A stretch of 64,000 bases of DNA from Chitinophaga pinensis. GTDB lineage: Bacteria > Bacteroidota > Bacteroidia > Flavobacteriales_D > Crocinitomicaceae. The notes beneath the pieces were generated by a model, which was not told the DNA's origin, ran no database searches, and saw nothing but the letters and a program-made list of their open reading frames with translations. Both the position numbers and the translations under genes were made by a program. The DNA lies in the NCBI GenBank assembly GCA_943324745.2, contig CALPMT020000004.1:62001-126000 (forward strand), written 5' to 3'. Below, in pieces: positions 8,282 to 16,016 of this stretch. The stretch's first letter is position 1; every line of letters begins with the position of its first letter.

Positions 8282-9136
8282 ATGAAATTAACATCAATTT
8301 TTAGCGTTAAATCTTTACTAGTAGTAGGATCTTTCGCATTTTTAGTTTCTTGTAAAAAAACAGAGACAAAATCGGACGACCCAACAACTGAATCAACTGC
8401 AATTTCAACAAGTGCAAATGATGATAATACTGCAGATGCAGCATTTATGGACTTGAAAGAAATTACGGATCAAACAGGGTTAGAACCTACTAAAAGAGGG
8501 TTTGATACAATAAAGTATCCATGTGCTAACATCACTGTAATTAAAGATGTCAACTCACAAACGCTAACTGCCACAGTAGATTTCGGGCCTGAAAACTGCG
8601 TATGTAAGGATGGAAAATTGAGGAGAGGAAAAATAATGGTTAAAGTTATCGGTAACTTAAACACACCTGGATCTTCGAAAATATATTCTACTTCTGACTA
8701 TTTTGTTAACAACAATGGAGTTTCTGGAACTAAAACAGTAACTGTTATTGGAGATCATTCTTTCAGAGTCGTTGTTGCGAATGGTAAAATAACAAAAGCA
8801 GATGGTGGAATTGTAACTTGGAATACTGACCGTACACGTACAATGATTACTGGCTTTAATACGAAAGACACTATCACTGACGATGTTTTCGAAATTGCAG
8901 GGACAAGTTTCGGAACAAACGCTGCTGGTAATACCTACAAATTTACAACTATCGACGGTTCTCCACTTGTAAAGTCATTTGGTTGTCAATGGATTAAGTC
9001 TGGAAAATTGAAAATTGAACGTGCTGGTAAATTAGATGCAACGATAGATTATGGTGATGGAACTTGTGATGATCAAGGTACTGTAACTGTTGCAAATACA
9101 ACAAAAGCGATAACTTTGAAACATTGGAAATTGTAA
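8282..9136 (+). CDS. lipoprotein of unknown function
   Basis: A 284-residue lipoprotein starting at the ATG at 8282. The open frame extends 16 codons upstream, but only this start gives a proper signal (basic Lys, hydrophobic stretch, VSCKK lipobox with Cys at residue 24). After a Ser/Thr/Asp-rich linker, the body is Gly- and Thr-rich, with predicted beta structure and two similar halves: each has a cysteine-containing stretch near a VDFGPENC or IDYGDGTC pattern (about residues 95-100 and 258-265). This suggests a duplicated beta domain. No catalytic motif was seen. A strong hairpin terminator follows the stop. Confidence 0.8.
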   Translation: MKLTSIFSVKSLLVVGSFAFLVSCKKTETKSDDPTTESTAISTSANDDNTADAAFMDLKEITDQTGLEPTKRGFDTIKYPCANITVIKDVNSQTLTATVDFGPENCVCKDGKLRRGKIMVKVIGNLNTPGSSKIYSTSDYFVNNNGVSGTKTVTVIGDHSFRVVVANGKITKADGGIVTWNTDRTRTMITGFNTKDTITDDVFEIAGTSFGTNAAGNTYKFTTIDGSPLVKSFGCQWIKSGKLKIERAGKLDATIDYGDGTCDDQGTVTVANTTKAITLKHWKL

Positions 9137-9153
9137 TATAATATCCAATATAA

Positions 9154-9193
9154 AAAACAGTAGGGGCGTAATATTTTACGCCCCTACTGTTTT
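9154..9193. terminator. bidirectional terminator, 18-bp perfect stem
   Basis: An 18-bp perfect inverted repeat (9154-9171 with 9176-9193) around a 4-nt loop, with A-run and T-run flanks, so it can work on both strands. It lies between the convergent lipoprotein gene and ldcA; the ldcA stop codon (9184-9186) lies inside the right arm. Confidence 0.9.
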
Positions 9194-10065
9194 AATATAA
9201 CCTTATCACCTACTTCTAAGCTTGCTTGTCCCCCAATAATTAACGCTCGATTATCGTCGATATGTCCTGCAGGAAAATCAAAAGCAATTGGAATGTTCAG
9301 GTATTTAAAGTGAGCTAAAATCAAAGTATATATATCTTGTCCAAAAGGAACCGCAGTATCTTTTAAATCGGTCATTCCACCAACGATTAAGCCTTTTAAT
9401 TTATCCAAAATTCCTGCCTTTGCAAAAGCATAAAACATACGATCGATGTGGTATAATTGTTCTGCCAAATCTTCGATAAATAAAATACACTCCGAATAAT
9501 CGATACAATCGTCCGTACCAAGTAAACTATACAAAATGGAAAGGTTACCTCCTACTAATTCTCCGGTCGCTTCTCCTCGTTTATTATGGCTATTAGAAGC
9601 AATATCGTAGGTTAGTTGATTACCTTCTAAGGCATCAAATAAAGAATCTATTGCCTCTGGTGTATTTTCTTTAAAATTCAAGGGCATCGATGCATGAATA
9701 CTTGGCAAATCTAACATCCCTATACGTTGATGTAAGACAGTAACATCCGAAAAACCTACTAACCACTTTGGTTCCCGAATAAATCCGGCCCATTGCAAAT
9801 GATCTAAAATACGAACGCAACCATATCCACCTCTTGCACAAATTATTGCTTTAACCTCCGGATTATCTAATGCCTCTTGTAAGTCTGATGCACGCTCCAA
9901 ATCAGTTCCAGAAAAATAATGATGCGCACCCAAACAATGCTTGCTAATGTGAACACGATATCCACGCGATTCGAACAAATATTTTGCAAAGGCAATATGT
10001 GTTTCTTCGATTGCTTTTGCTGGTGCGACGATGGTTATTAAATCTCCTGATTCTAGTGGTTTCAT
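9184..10065 (-). CDS. ldcA: LD-carboxypeptidase (S66 family)
   Basis: A 293-residue enzyme of peptidase family S66, which removes the terminal D-alanine from L,D-linked tetrapeptides during murein recycling (the related MccF cleaves microcin C). The catalytic triad is visible: Ser106 in GFSDVT, Glu198 in ILFIEDL and His268 in PAGHIDDN. The substrate-loop motif ARGGYGCVR is at about residues 77-85, and the length is typical. There is no signal peptide, so it is cytoplasmic. The gene starts 10 nt after the small feoB-linked gene and is probably in the feo transcript; a functional link to iron uptake is not evident. The stop codon lies inside the terminator stem. Confidence 0.93.
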   Translation of the reverse strand: MKPLESGDLITIVAPAKAIEETHIAFAKYLFESRGYRVHISKHCLGAHHYFSGTDLERASDLQEALDNPEVKAIICARGGYGCVRILDHLQWAGFIREPKWLVGFSDVTVLHQRIGMLDLPSIHASMPLNFKENTPEAIDSLFDALEGNQLTYDIASNSHNKRGEATGELVGGNLSILYSLLGTDDCIDYSECILFIEDLAEQLYHIDRMFYAFAKAGILDKLKGLIVGGMTDLKDTAVPFGQDIYTLILAHFKYLNIPIAFDFPAGHIDDNRALIIGGQASLEVGDKVILKQ

Positions 10066-10075
10066 TTTAAATCAA

Positions 10076-10207
10076 TTATTCTTTAGTCGCTTTTCCAAAT
10101 GCACATGCTTCACAAGTGTCTTCTTTTGGTTTAAACCAAACAAACACTTTTTTACCTAAGTATACTATCGCAAAGACAATAAAAAGTACAACTAAAATTT
10201 CTTGCAT
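10076..10207 (-). CDS. FeoB-associated small Cys-containing membrane protein
   Basis: A 43-residue protein with one N-terminal membrane helix (residues 3-20), a short basic loop and a CEAC pair near the C-terminus. The ATG at 10207 overlaps the feoB stop codon by one base (TAATG), so translation is coupled. Short single-helix proteins with a CxxC motif directly after feoB are known as FeoB-associated Cys-rich proteins and may take part in iron handling at the membrane. A longer upstream frame exists but runs inside feoB and is not credible. Confidence 0.82.
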   Translation of the reverse strand: MQEILVVLFIVFAIVYLGKKVFVWFKPKEDTCEACAFGKATKE

Positions 10208-12162
10208 TAGGAAAAAATTTGAAAAATAAGCCAACTTGAAACATAGGCCATAACTCCCATATATACTAATTGTATGATAGGCCATTTCCAACTCTTTGTC
10301 TCCCGTTTAACAACCGCAAAAGTAGCCATACACTGCATAGCATAAACATAAAATACCATCAAGGATAACCCACTTGCTAATGTATATACCGGTTGGTCAT
10401 CCGAGTTTTTCTCTTGTTTCATTTTTTCCAACAAGGAACGTGTTTCTTCTCCATCCGCATCTACGCTATAGATTGTGGCCATGGAACCAACAAAAACTTC
10501 ACGCGCAGCAAAGGAGGTAATTAACGATATTCCTATTTTCCATTCATACCCTAAAGGCTTAATGACTGGTTCGATTGTTTTTCCTAAAATTCCAATATAC
10601 GAATTTTCAAATTTTACAGCGTTTACCTGTTTTTCGTAAGCAGCTAATTGGACTGCATTCTTGCTGGTAGGTTTTTCTATTTTTTGTACTGCATTCTGTA
10701 TTCGTTCCGTTGGACCAAAAGTTCCTAATGCCCACAAAACAATCGAAATCGCTACGATAATCTTTCCTGCACCAACCAAAAATAAGCGTGCTTTATCAAA
10801 AACTGTGATGCCTACGTTCTTCCATCGCGGTGATTTTAAATCTGGTAATTCTAACAATAACACACTTTCTTCCTTTGTTTTGATAAACATGCGCAAGACC
10901 ACGGAAACGAGTAAAGCACTAATAATTCCCAAAGCATACAACGCAAAAAAGGTCAATCCTTGCAAATTCAAAAAACCAAACACCATACGATTTGGAATTA
11001 CCAATGAAATGAGTAGGGTATATACTGGAATACGCGCACTACAACTCATCAGTGGCGCGACTAAAATCGTAATCAAACGTTCTTTCCAATTGGAGATTGT
11101 ACGACTCGCCATGACTCCAGGAATAGCACAAGCTGCACTAGATAATAAAGGAACTACACTTTTACCATTTAGGCCAAAAGGTCGCATAATGCGGTCCATG
11201 ATAAACACCACACGCGACATATACCCTGTTTCTTCTAAAATTCCGATGAAGAAAAATAACAAAACGATTTGCGGAACAAAAATGATAACACCTCCTATTC
11301 CTGGTATGATTCCGTTCGCAAGTAGTTCGGTAAACATTCCAGCAGGTAACGCCCCATGCAGATAAGCACTTAAACTTCCAAACAGACTGTCAATCAAGTC
11401 CATTGGAAAAGAAGCCAATGTAAATATTAATTGAAAAAGTGCTAATAATACAACTAAAAATATAGAATATCCCCAAATTGGATGGACGAATAATGTATCC
11501 AAACGGGTTACTTTGCGTCTCGTTTGTGTCGAATTATCTTGTAAAACACATTTTTTGATTAATGCGTTAATATCTTTAAACTTTTGTTCTGTATCTTTTT
11601 GTTGTGTCAGTACATCTTCTTTTGCAATCAATGCTTTTGGGGACGTGTGACGAACAAGATTGCCGTCATCTAAGGTATCCATAAGTTGCTTCACCCCAGA
11701 TTTTATGCGCGCATTTGTTTCAATAATGGTCGCTTCAGGGAATTCTGCTTGCAGTTTTTCAATCAGAATTTTTTTTCCTTTTCGGAACGCAATATCCGAC
11801 ATGTTCAACACCAATACAATCGGAATAGCAAGTGCGTAAATCTGTGTAAATAATAATAGATTACGTTCTAAATTAGATGCGTCTACCACCACACACACAG
11901 CATCGGGAAAATCAGGGTGTTGGGGGTTGGAAAGAATATCATAGACTACCTCTTCGTCTTTCGATCGCGGATAAATGCTATATGTTCCTGGTAAATCAAT
12001 AATTTCTATGGAACGATTGCTTAGTTTTAATTTACCGACTTTTTTGTCTACCGTAACTCCTGGGAAATTACCGACTTGCTGATTTAAACCTGTTAAAGCA
12101 TTAAATAAGGAAGTTTTTCCCGTATTTGGGTTACCAACTAAAGCAATTTTGTTAACGTTCAT
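10207..12162 (-). CDS. feoB: ferrous iron transport protein B
   Basis: A 651-residue Fe2+ transporter of the inner membrane. The N-terminal G domain has G1 GNPNTGKTS (about residue 8), G3 DLPGTY and G4 NMSD. A helical linker follows, then two Gate domains with the typical SSAACAIPGVMASR and SFAAREVFVGSMATIYS stretches, and a C-terminal helix pair. The ATG at 12162 is preferred to the longer frame because it is preceded by AAGAAAAG and opens directly on the G domain. It lies 42 nt downstream of feoA and ends coupled to a small Cys protein. The FeoB family drives uptake of ferrous iron using nucleotide-dependent gating. Confidence is very high. Confidence 0.97.
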   Translation of the reverse strand: MNVNKIALVGNPNTGKTSLFNALTGLNQQVGNFPGVTVDKKVGKLKLSNRSIEIIDLPGTYSIYPRSKDEEVVYDILSNPQHPDFPDAVCVVVDASNLERNLLLFTQIYALAIPIVLVLNMSDIAFRKGKKILIEKLQAEFPEATIIETNARIKSGVKQLMDTLDDGNLVRHTSPKALIAKEDVLTQQKDTEQKFKDINALIKKCVLQDNSTQTRRKVTRLDTLFVHPIWGYSIFLVVLLALFQLIFTLASFPMDLIDSLFGSLSAYLHGALPAGMFTELLANGIIPGIGGVIIFVPQIVLLFFFIGILEETGYMSRVVFIMDRIMRPFGLNGKSVVPLLSSAACAIPGVMASRTISNWKERLITILVAPLMSCSARIPVYTLLISLVIPNRMVFGFLNLQGLTFFALYALGIISALLVSVVLRMFIKTKEESVLLLELPDLKSPRWKNVGITVFDKARLFLVGAGKIIVAISIVLWALGTFGPTERIQNAVQKIEKPTSKNAVQLAAYEKQVNAVKFENSYIGILGKTIEPVIKPLGYEWKIGISLITSFAAREVFVGSMATIYSVDADGEETRSLLEKMKQEKNSDDQPVYTLASGLSLMVFYVYAMQCMATFAVVKRETKSWKWPIIQLVYMGVMAYVSSWLIFQIFS

Positions 12163-12204
12163 CTTTTCTTGATTACAACAAAAATACAATAGTTTTAGAA
12201 AACA

Positions 12205-12429
12205 CTAGGCTACTTCAATCAAAGCCGCTTCATTGAGTCGAAGTGATAGTACATAACCACCCACATTTACAGCGATTGGATCTCCAAAAGGAGCGCTAAA
12301 AAGAATTTCTACTTCTTGACCAACATACAAACCCATTTCAATCAACTTGGCAGAAATTGCGGATGTATGTACTGATTGTACATGTAATATTTTTCCGCGT
12401 TTGCTCGTAGCCAAAGTTTGTTTCATCAT
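12205..12429 (-). CDS. feoA: ferrous iron transport protein A
   Basis: A 74-residue SH3-like cytoplasmic protein of the FeoA family, which works with FeoB in ferrous iron uptake. The conserved pattern is visible: a short lead, then KLIEMGLYVGQEVEILFSAP and a final strand with SLRLNEAALIEV. It is the first gene of the operon. Two ATG codons in tandem (12429 and 12426) are possible starts. A TAnnTTTG box lies 16 nt upstream of the first. Confidence 0.95.
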   Translation of the reverse strand: MMKQTLATSKRGKILHVQSVHTSAISAKLIEMGLYVGQEVEILFSAPFGDPIAVNVGGYVLSLRLNEAALIEVA

Positions 12430-12445
12430 TTGCTCTTTGTTACTA

Positions 12446-12453
12446 CAAACTTA
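12446..12453 (-). promoter_or_regulatory. -7 promoter box of the feo operon (TAAGTTTG)
   Basis: The minus strand reads TAAGTTTG, matching TAnnTTTG, 16 nt before the feoA start. A good position for the operon promoter. No recognisable Fur box was seen nearby. Confidence 0.55.
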
Positions 12454-12507
12454 AGCTGAAAAAAAGGGAAATACTATACCACAAAAAAGGTATAATTTAG
12501 TATTGGT

Positions 12508-12804
12508 TTAGATAAACTCCTTACCAACTCTTTCAATATGATTGAGTAAATCGGGATTTGAAATTTGATGAAAAATTGAAATATCAAATTTATAAGGCAA
12601 CAATAAGTCATCCATATCATTTTCTAATGATTGAAGTAAGGAGAGCGTTAATTTTTCTCCTACCAATGTTAAATCAATGTCTGATGAAGGTTTGTAATTT
12701 CCTTTAGCCCTTGAACCATAAATTACTACACGTTCAATTTCCGGAAATTTTGCGAACACTACTTTGATTTTATCGATATCTTCGTTAGAAAGTCCAAATT
12801 GCAT
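12508..12804 (-). CDS. MNT-type nucleotidyltransferase (MntA/HI0073-like)
   Basis: A 98-residue minimal nucleotidyltransferase. It has the family signature GSx10DxD exactly: Gly30-Ser31, ten residues, Asp42-x-Asp44, within IYGSRAKGNYKPSSDIDL. In the MntA/HepT toxin-antitoxin systems this protein AMPylates the HEPN toxin and neutralises it; in the related HI0073/HI0074 pair its role is less clear. It starts directly after the stop codon of the HEPN partner at 12805. No signal peptide; cytoplasmic. Confidence 0.88.
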   Translation of the reverse strand: MQFGLSNEDIDKIKVVFAKFPEIERVVIYGSRAKGNYKPSSDIDLTLVGEKLTLSLLQSLENDMDDLLLPYKFDISIFHQISNPDLLNHIERVGKEFI

Positions 12805-13245
12805 TTAGTTTAGTTTTTGCTCCATCTTATGTTTAAAATCAAGGAAAAGAGGAAAATATTCCATTAGAATTTTAGTGTAAATTTCATTCGCGGTAACTTC
12901 ATTATAAGTATGTGAAGATTTATTTCGACTCGCAATCATATCCATCCATGTGTGTGCTTCCGTGATTAAATGTAATTGAAACGCTTCTCTGGTTGCGTCA
13001 CGAGAACCAGCAACTTCTGAATTTCCTTGAAAATGTGCATAATCTTTCATGACATTCCAAGCCAATTCATGCGTATATTCAAAACGTTGAATTAATGCTT
13101 CTTTAATCATTTCATCCAACCATTCCCCTAATTGTAGCGTATCAGAATCAAACGTAGTTGTAATTTGAACAACTGCTTGCTCTAATTTTGATAATGCTTT
13201 TACATAATTTGAAAAGCGCTGCTCCCAACGAATATCTTGTTCCAC
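12805..13245 (-). CDS. HEPN-type partner of nucleotidyltransferase (HI0074/HepT-like)
   Basis: A 146-residue all-helical protein like the nucleotidyltransferase substrate-binding HI0074 family of the HEPN superfamily. It contains the RX4HXY motif (Arg107, His112, Tyr114 in SRNKSSHTYNE) that in HepT toxins forms the RNase site and, at the Tyr, the AMPylation target. It starts with GTG at 13245, 6 nt after the SPFH gene stop; no good ATG is available upstream. The order is HEPN first, MNT second, with no gap. Toxin-antitoxin function is likely but not certain, because many HI0074-type pairs are uncharacterised. Confidence 0.85.
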   Translation of the reverse strand: MEQDIRWEQRFSNYVKALSKLEQAVVQITTTFDSDTLQLGEWLDEMIKEALIQRFEYTHELAWNVMKDYAHFQGNSEVAGSRDATREAFQLHLITEAHTWMDMIASRNKSSHTYNEVTANEIYTKILMEYFPLFLDFKHKMEQKLN

Positions 13246-13251
13246 GCTATT

Positions 13252-14178
13252 TTATTTCTTATTCACAACTTTCAATTGATCCAATGCCATAATACGATCC
13301 AAGGATTTTTCCATTCCTTCAGGTGAACCATCCAAGAAGATTACGTTTCCTTTGCCTTTTTCAGCAAATTCTTTGATCGATTCCGTCCACATCGAAAATA
13401 ATATCATGGAAGGATCTAAGTTGGCATCACGCATTTTTTGTGTCGCATCGCTCATCCCTTGCGCTACTTCCTCACGGAATAAAGCAATTCCTTGTCCTTT
13501 CAATTGTAATGCCTGACGTTCTGCTTCTGCGGAAATTTTGATGGCATTCCCTTCTGCTTCTGCTGCTTTAGTTTTTGTAATCAATAATGCTTGACCTTCG
13601 TTTTCTGCGGCCGCTTTCAAGTTATTAGAGGCAACCACTTTCGCCATTGAATTGGTAATTTCTTCGTCGAACGTAATATCATTCAACTGTAAATCAATCA
13701 AATGGAACCCCCAAGTTTCTAATGTTTGATCTAAACTTTCTTTCACATCGTCTACGATTTCACGACGTAATAATAAAATTTCTGCTTGTTTTTTAGTCGC
13801 TACAAATCCACGCACCGAACCTTCAATCGTTCTAATTAATGCTTGCGAAAAGTTTTGTTGGTTCACGAATTTAAAAGCAACATTTTTGATTGTTTCTTCT
13901 TCTGCATTTAACACAGAATACACTAACATCGCTTTAAAATACACGTTTGCTTGATCTTGAGTAATAGCCTGAAATTCCATTTCCAATGAACGGTTTTGAA
14001 TGGAAATTTTAGTTGCAACTTTTTCAATCAACGGAATACGGAAATTCAATCCTGGAGAAAGTATACGTCGATACTTACCGAACATAGTAATTACAGAAAT
14101 TGTTCCTTGTTGTACAACAACAAACGAAGAAGCTATAATAACAGCTGCAGGAAGTAACACGATTAAAAAAGGACTCAT
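13252..14178 (-). CDS. SPFH/Band 7 (stomatin/prohibitin-like) protein
   Basis: A 308-residue protein with one N-terminal membrane helix (residues 3-22) and an SPFH domain starting VVQQGTISVITMFGKYRRILSPG, the usual stomatin/slipin pattern. The later part (about residues 185-240) is an Ala/Glu-rich coiled coil, with repeats such as KAAAENEGQALLITKTKAAEAEGNA, which drives oligomer formation. Such proteins form large membrane rings and organise microdomains or regulate proteases. It is upstream of the HEPN/MNT pair and separated from it by only 6 nt. No NfeD-type partner is adjacent. Confidence 0.88.
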   Translation of the reverse strand: MSPFLIVLLPAAVIIASSFVVVQQGTISVITMFGKYRRILSPGLNFRIPLIEKVATKISIQNRSLEMEFQAITQDQANVYFKAMLVYSVLNAEEETIKNVAFKFVNQQNFSQALIRTIEGSVRGFVATKKQAEILLLRREIVDDVKESLDQTLETWGFHLIDLQLNDITFDEEITNSMAKVVASNNLKAAAENEGQALLITKTKAAEAEGNAIKISAEAERQALQLKGQGIALFREEVAQGMSDATQKMRDANLDPSMILFSMWTESIKEFAEKGKGNVIFLDGSPEGMEKSLDRIMALDQLKVVNKK

Positions 14179-14255
14179 AATAAAGATTATAAAATATTCA
14201 TTATAAAAATAATAAGTTAAATTAAATTGGGTTAGGAATTACAATAATATTCTGA

Positions 14256-16010
14256 CTAATTTGTTTCTAGTCTTAACACTGACTCAATCTCTTCTCTTCT
14301 AGGAGAATTTACTAGCAGTTGTTTCATATAATATTTTGCAACCTCAAACTTTCCTAAATTGATATAAATAATGGCTAAATTCAGCAGAGGTTCATCAAAT
14401 CTTGGACTAATCGCATGACTTTTTAAATAAAAAGCAATTGCTTTTTCTGTTTTTCCTTGTAACGTATATATCGTACCCAAATCATTTAATACATTTCGAT
14501 TAAAAGGTGCTTTTTGATAAGCTTCTTTTAATTCGTTAAAAACATGAACATTTTGATTTGTTGTCGCATAAGCTGTTGCGCTATACCATTTTAAAGGCAT
14601 ACTATACGGATCAATGGAGCAGATAACACTAGAAGCACGATTCACAGCTAAAATAATCTCAGGAATCTGATTTTCATGAATATTCTGATGCATTTTTTTA
14701 ATGTTTACTTCTGAATTATATCTGATGCCTGATAATATTGTTAGCACAAACAATAAAACAGAAATTACCGTCTTCAATGGAAAATCATATTCTTTAAGCG
14801 ATACATCTTCATACTCAACATTCGATAAAATATATCCTAATAGTAAAAACACAACAACAGAATGTTCAATTCTTTCTTTTGGAAAATCAAAAAATGCAAA
14901 ACAATAAAATCCTACCAATCCAGCTATAATGATCAATAAATGTGGGCTTTTTTTATCCGAATAACAAAGCACATAGCTGAAAATCAGCATTGAAAAAAAT
15001 GCAATAATTTCAAATCCAACTATGCCATATTCAGAAATAAACCATAAAAAATCATTATGAGGTCTTTGGAAGGTTACATTCATATCTTCGGCTCTCCAAA
15101 TTTCATGGAGTCCAGTCTTAGGAAAATTAATTTGCCAATTTCCTCCCCCATGACCTAAGAACGGTTTTTCAGCAATTAATTGCATCGTTTTCTTCCAAAG
15201 TACAACTCGTTCCTGATCTTCTGTTTTTGTAAATTTAAATTCGGTTTTCTCTGTTTCGTATTTATTAAGCACCATTTTTAGTGATAAAAACACGCTAACA
15301 TTCAATATAATTAGGAGTATGAGTGATAATAAAATATAATTAATGCGTTTAAGTTGACTTTTTAATCCATATAAACTAAAAAAAACGATAATTGACACAA
15401 TTAATCCTAACCAGACACCTCTTGACTGCAAGCATAAAATGAGAGATATATCTAATAATACTGCACTATATACATACCAACTCTTTTGTGATTTTATGCT
15501 AGACAAAAGGTAACTTACCTTTATTATGAATAGAAGAAATATAAAAGAGGCTGCTAAATTTTTATGACCATTTAAACCCGTCAAAACATAGATGTCGCCC
15601 TTATATCTATTGATAAATTGTAAAAAAATTATTGAGGCTAAAATACACGTAACAATTATTGAAAAATTTAACAAGCTTTTTAAATCCAATAGTTTGATTT
15701 TAAATAGATTATACCCTAAAATAAAGGTTGAAGCAAAAACAAAAAACTTCACGTTTTCAAACAACGTTTCTTCTATATTTATTGCTTGTGCAAAAGAAAA
15801 AACAACGAATAATAGCTGTAATAAAAGCACAGAGGTAATTATTCTAGCTGGTAAAACTATTTTTTTTAAATAAATACTTATACCTAGAAAAAAAACAGAG
15901 AAAAAAAGAAGTCGAATAGTAAGTGTTTGGTCTAATGTGTTTGGTGAAATTATCAATGATGAAATCACCAAACAATAAAGAAGAAAATGATTTAATTTAA
16001 TTCCAAACAT
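14256..16010 (-). CDS. O-antigen ligase-like polytopic membrane protein with C-terminal TPRs
   Basis: A 584-residue protein with about eleven membrane helices (residues 5-415) and a Wzy_C/WaaL-type periplasmic loop: GHGGGNWQINFPKTG (about 281) and RPHNDFLWFISEYGIVGFE (about 313). The RPHN and HGGG patterns are typical of O-antigen ligases and polymerases that act on lipid-linked sugars. The C-terminal 110 residues carry TPR-like repeats (NVLNDLGTIYTLQGKTEKAIAFY and NLAIIYINLGKFEVAKYY). It starts 6 nt after the T9SS protein stop and is likely co-transcribed with it. Since T9SS cargo can be attached to A-LPS, a link is possible but unproven. Confidence 0.82.
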   Translation of the reverse strand: MFGIKLNHFLLYCLVISSLIISPNTLDQTLTIRLLFFSVFFLGISIYLKKIVLPARIITSVLLLQLLFVVFSFAQAINIEETLFENVKFFVFASTFILGYNLFKIKLLDLKSLLNFSIIVTCILASIIFLQFINRYKGDIYVLTGLNGHKNLAASFIFLLFIIKVSYLLSSIKSQKSWYVYSAVLLDISLILCLQSRGVWLGLIVSIIVFFSLYGLKSQLKRINYILLSLILLIILNVSVFLSLKMVLNKYETEKTEFKFTKTEDQERVVLWKKTMQLIAEKPFLGHGGGNWQINFPKTGLHEIWRAEDMNVTFQRPHNDFLWFISEYGIVGFEIIAFFSMLIFSYVLCYSDKKSPHLLIIIAGLVGFYCFAFFDFPKERIEHSVVVFLLLGYILSNVEYEDVSLKEYDFPLKTVISVLLFVLTILSGIRYNSEVNIKKMHQNIHENQIPEIILAVNRASSVICSIDPYSMPLKWYSATAYATTNQNVHVFNELKEAYQKAPFNRNVLNDLGTIYTLQGKTEKAIAFYLKSHAISPRFDEPLLNLAIIYINLGKFEVAKYYMKQLLVNSPRREEIESVLRLETN

Positions 16011-16016
16011 ACTTGT

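Noticed and set aside
10661-11365. 234-codon plus-strand frame opposite feoB
   Set aside because: It lies wholly within feoB in antisense, has an unnatural composition, and feoB has all expected motifs.
12475-12494. Hairpin TATACC/GGTATA after the MNT gene as terminator
   Set aside because: Only 6 bp and no T run directly after the stem on the minus strand.
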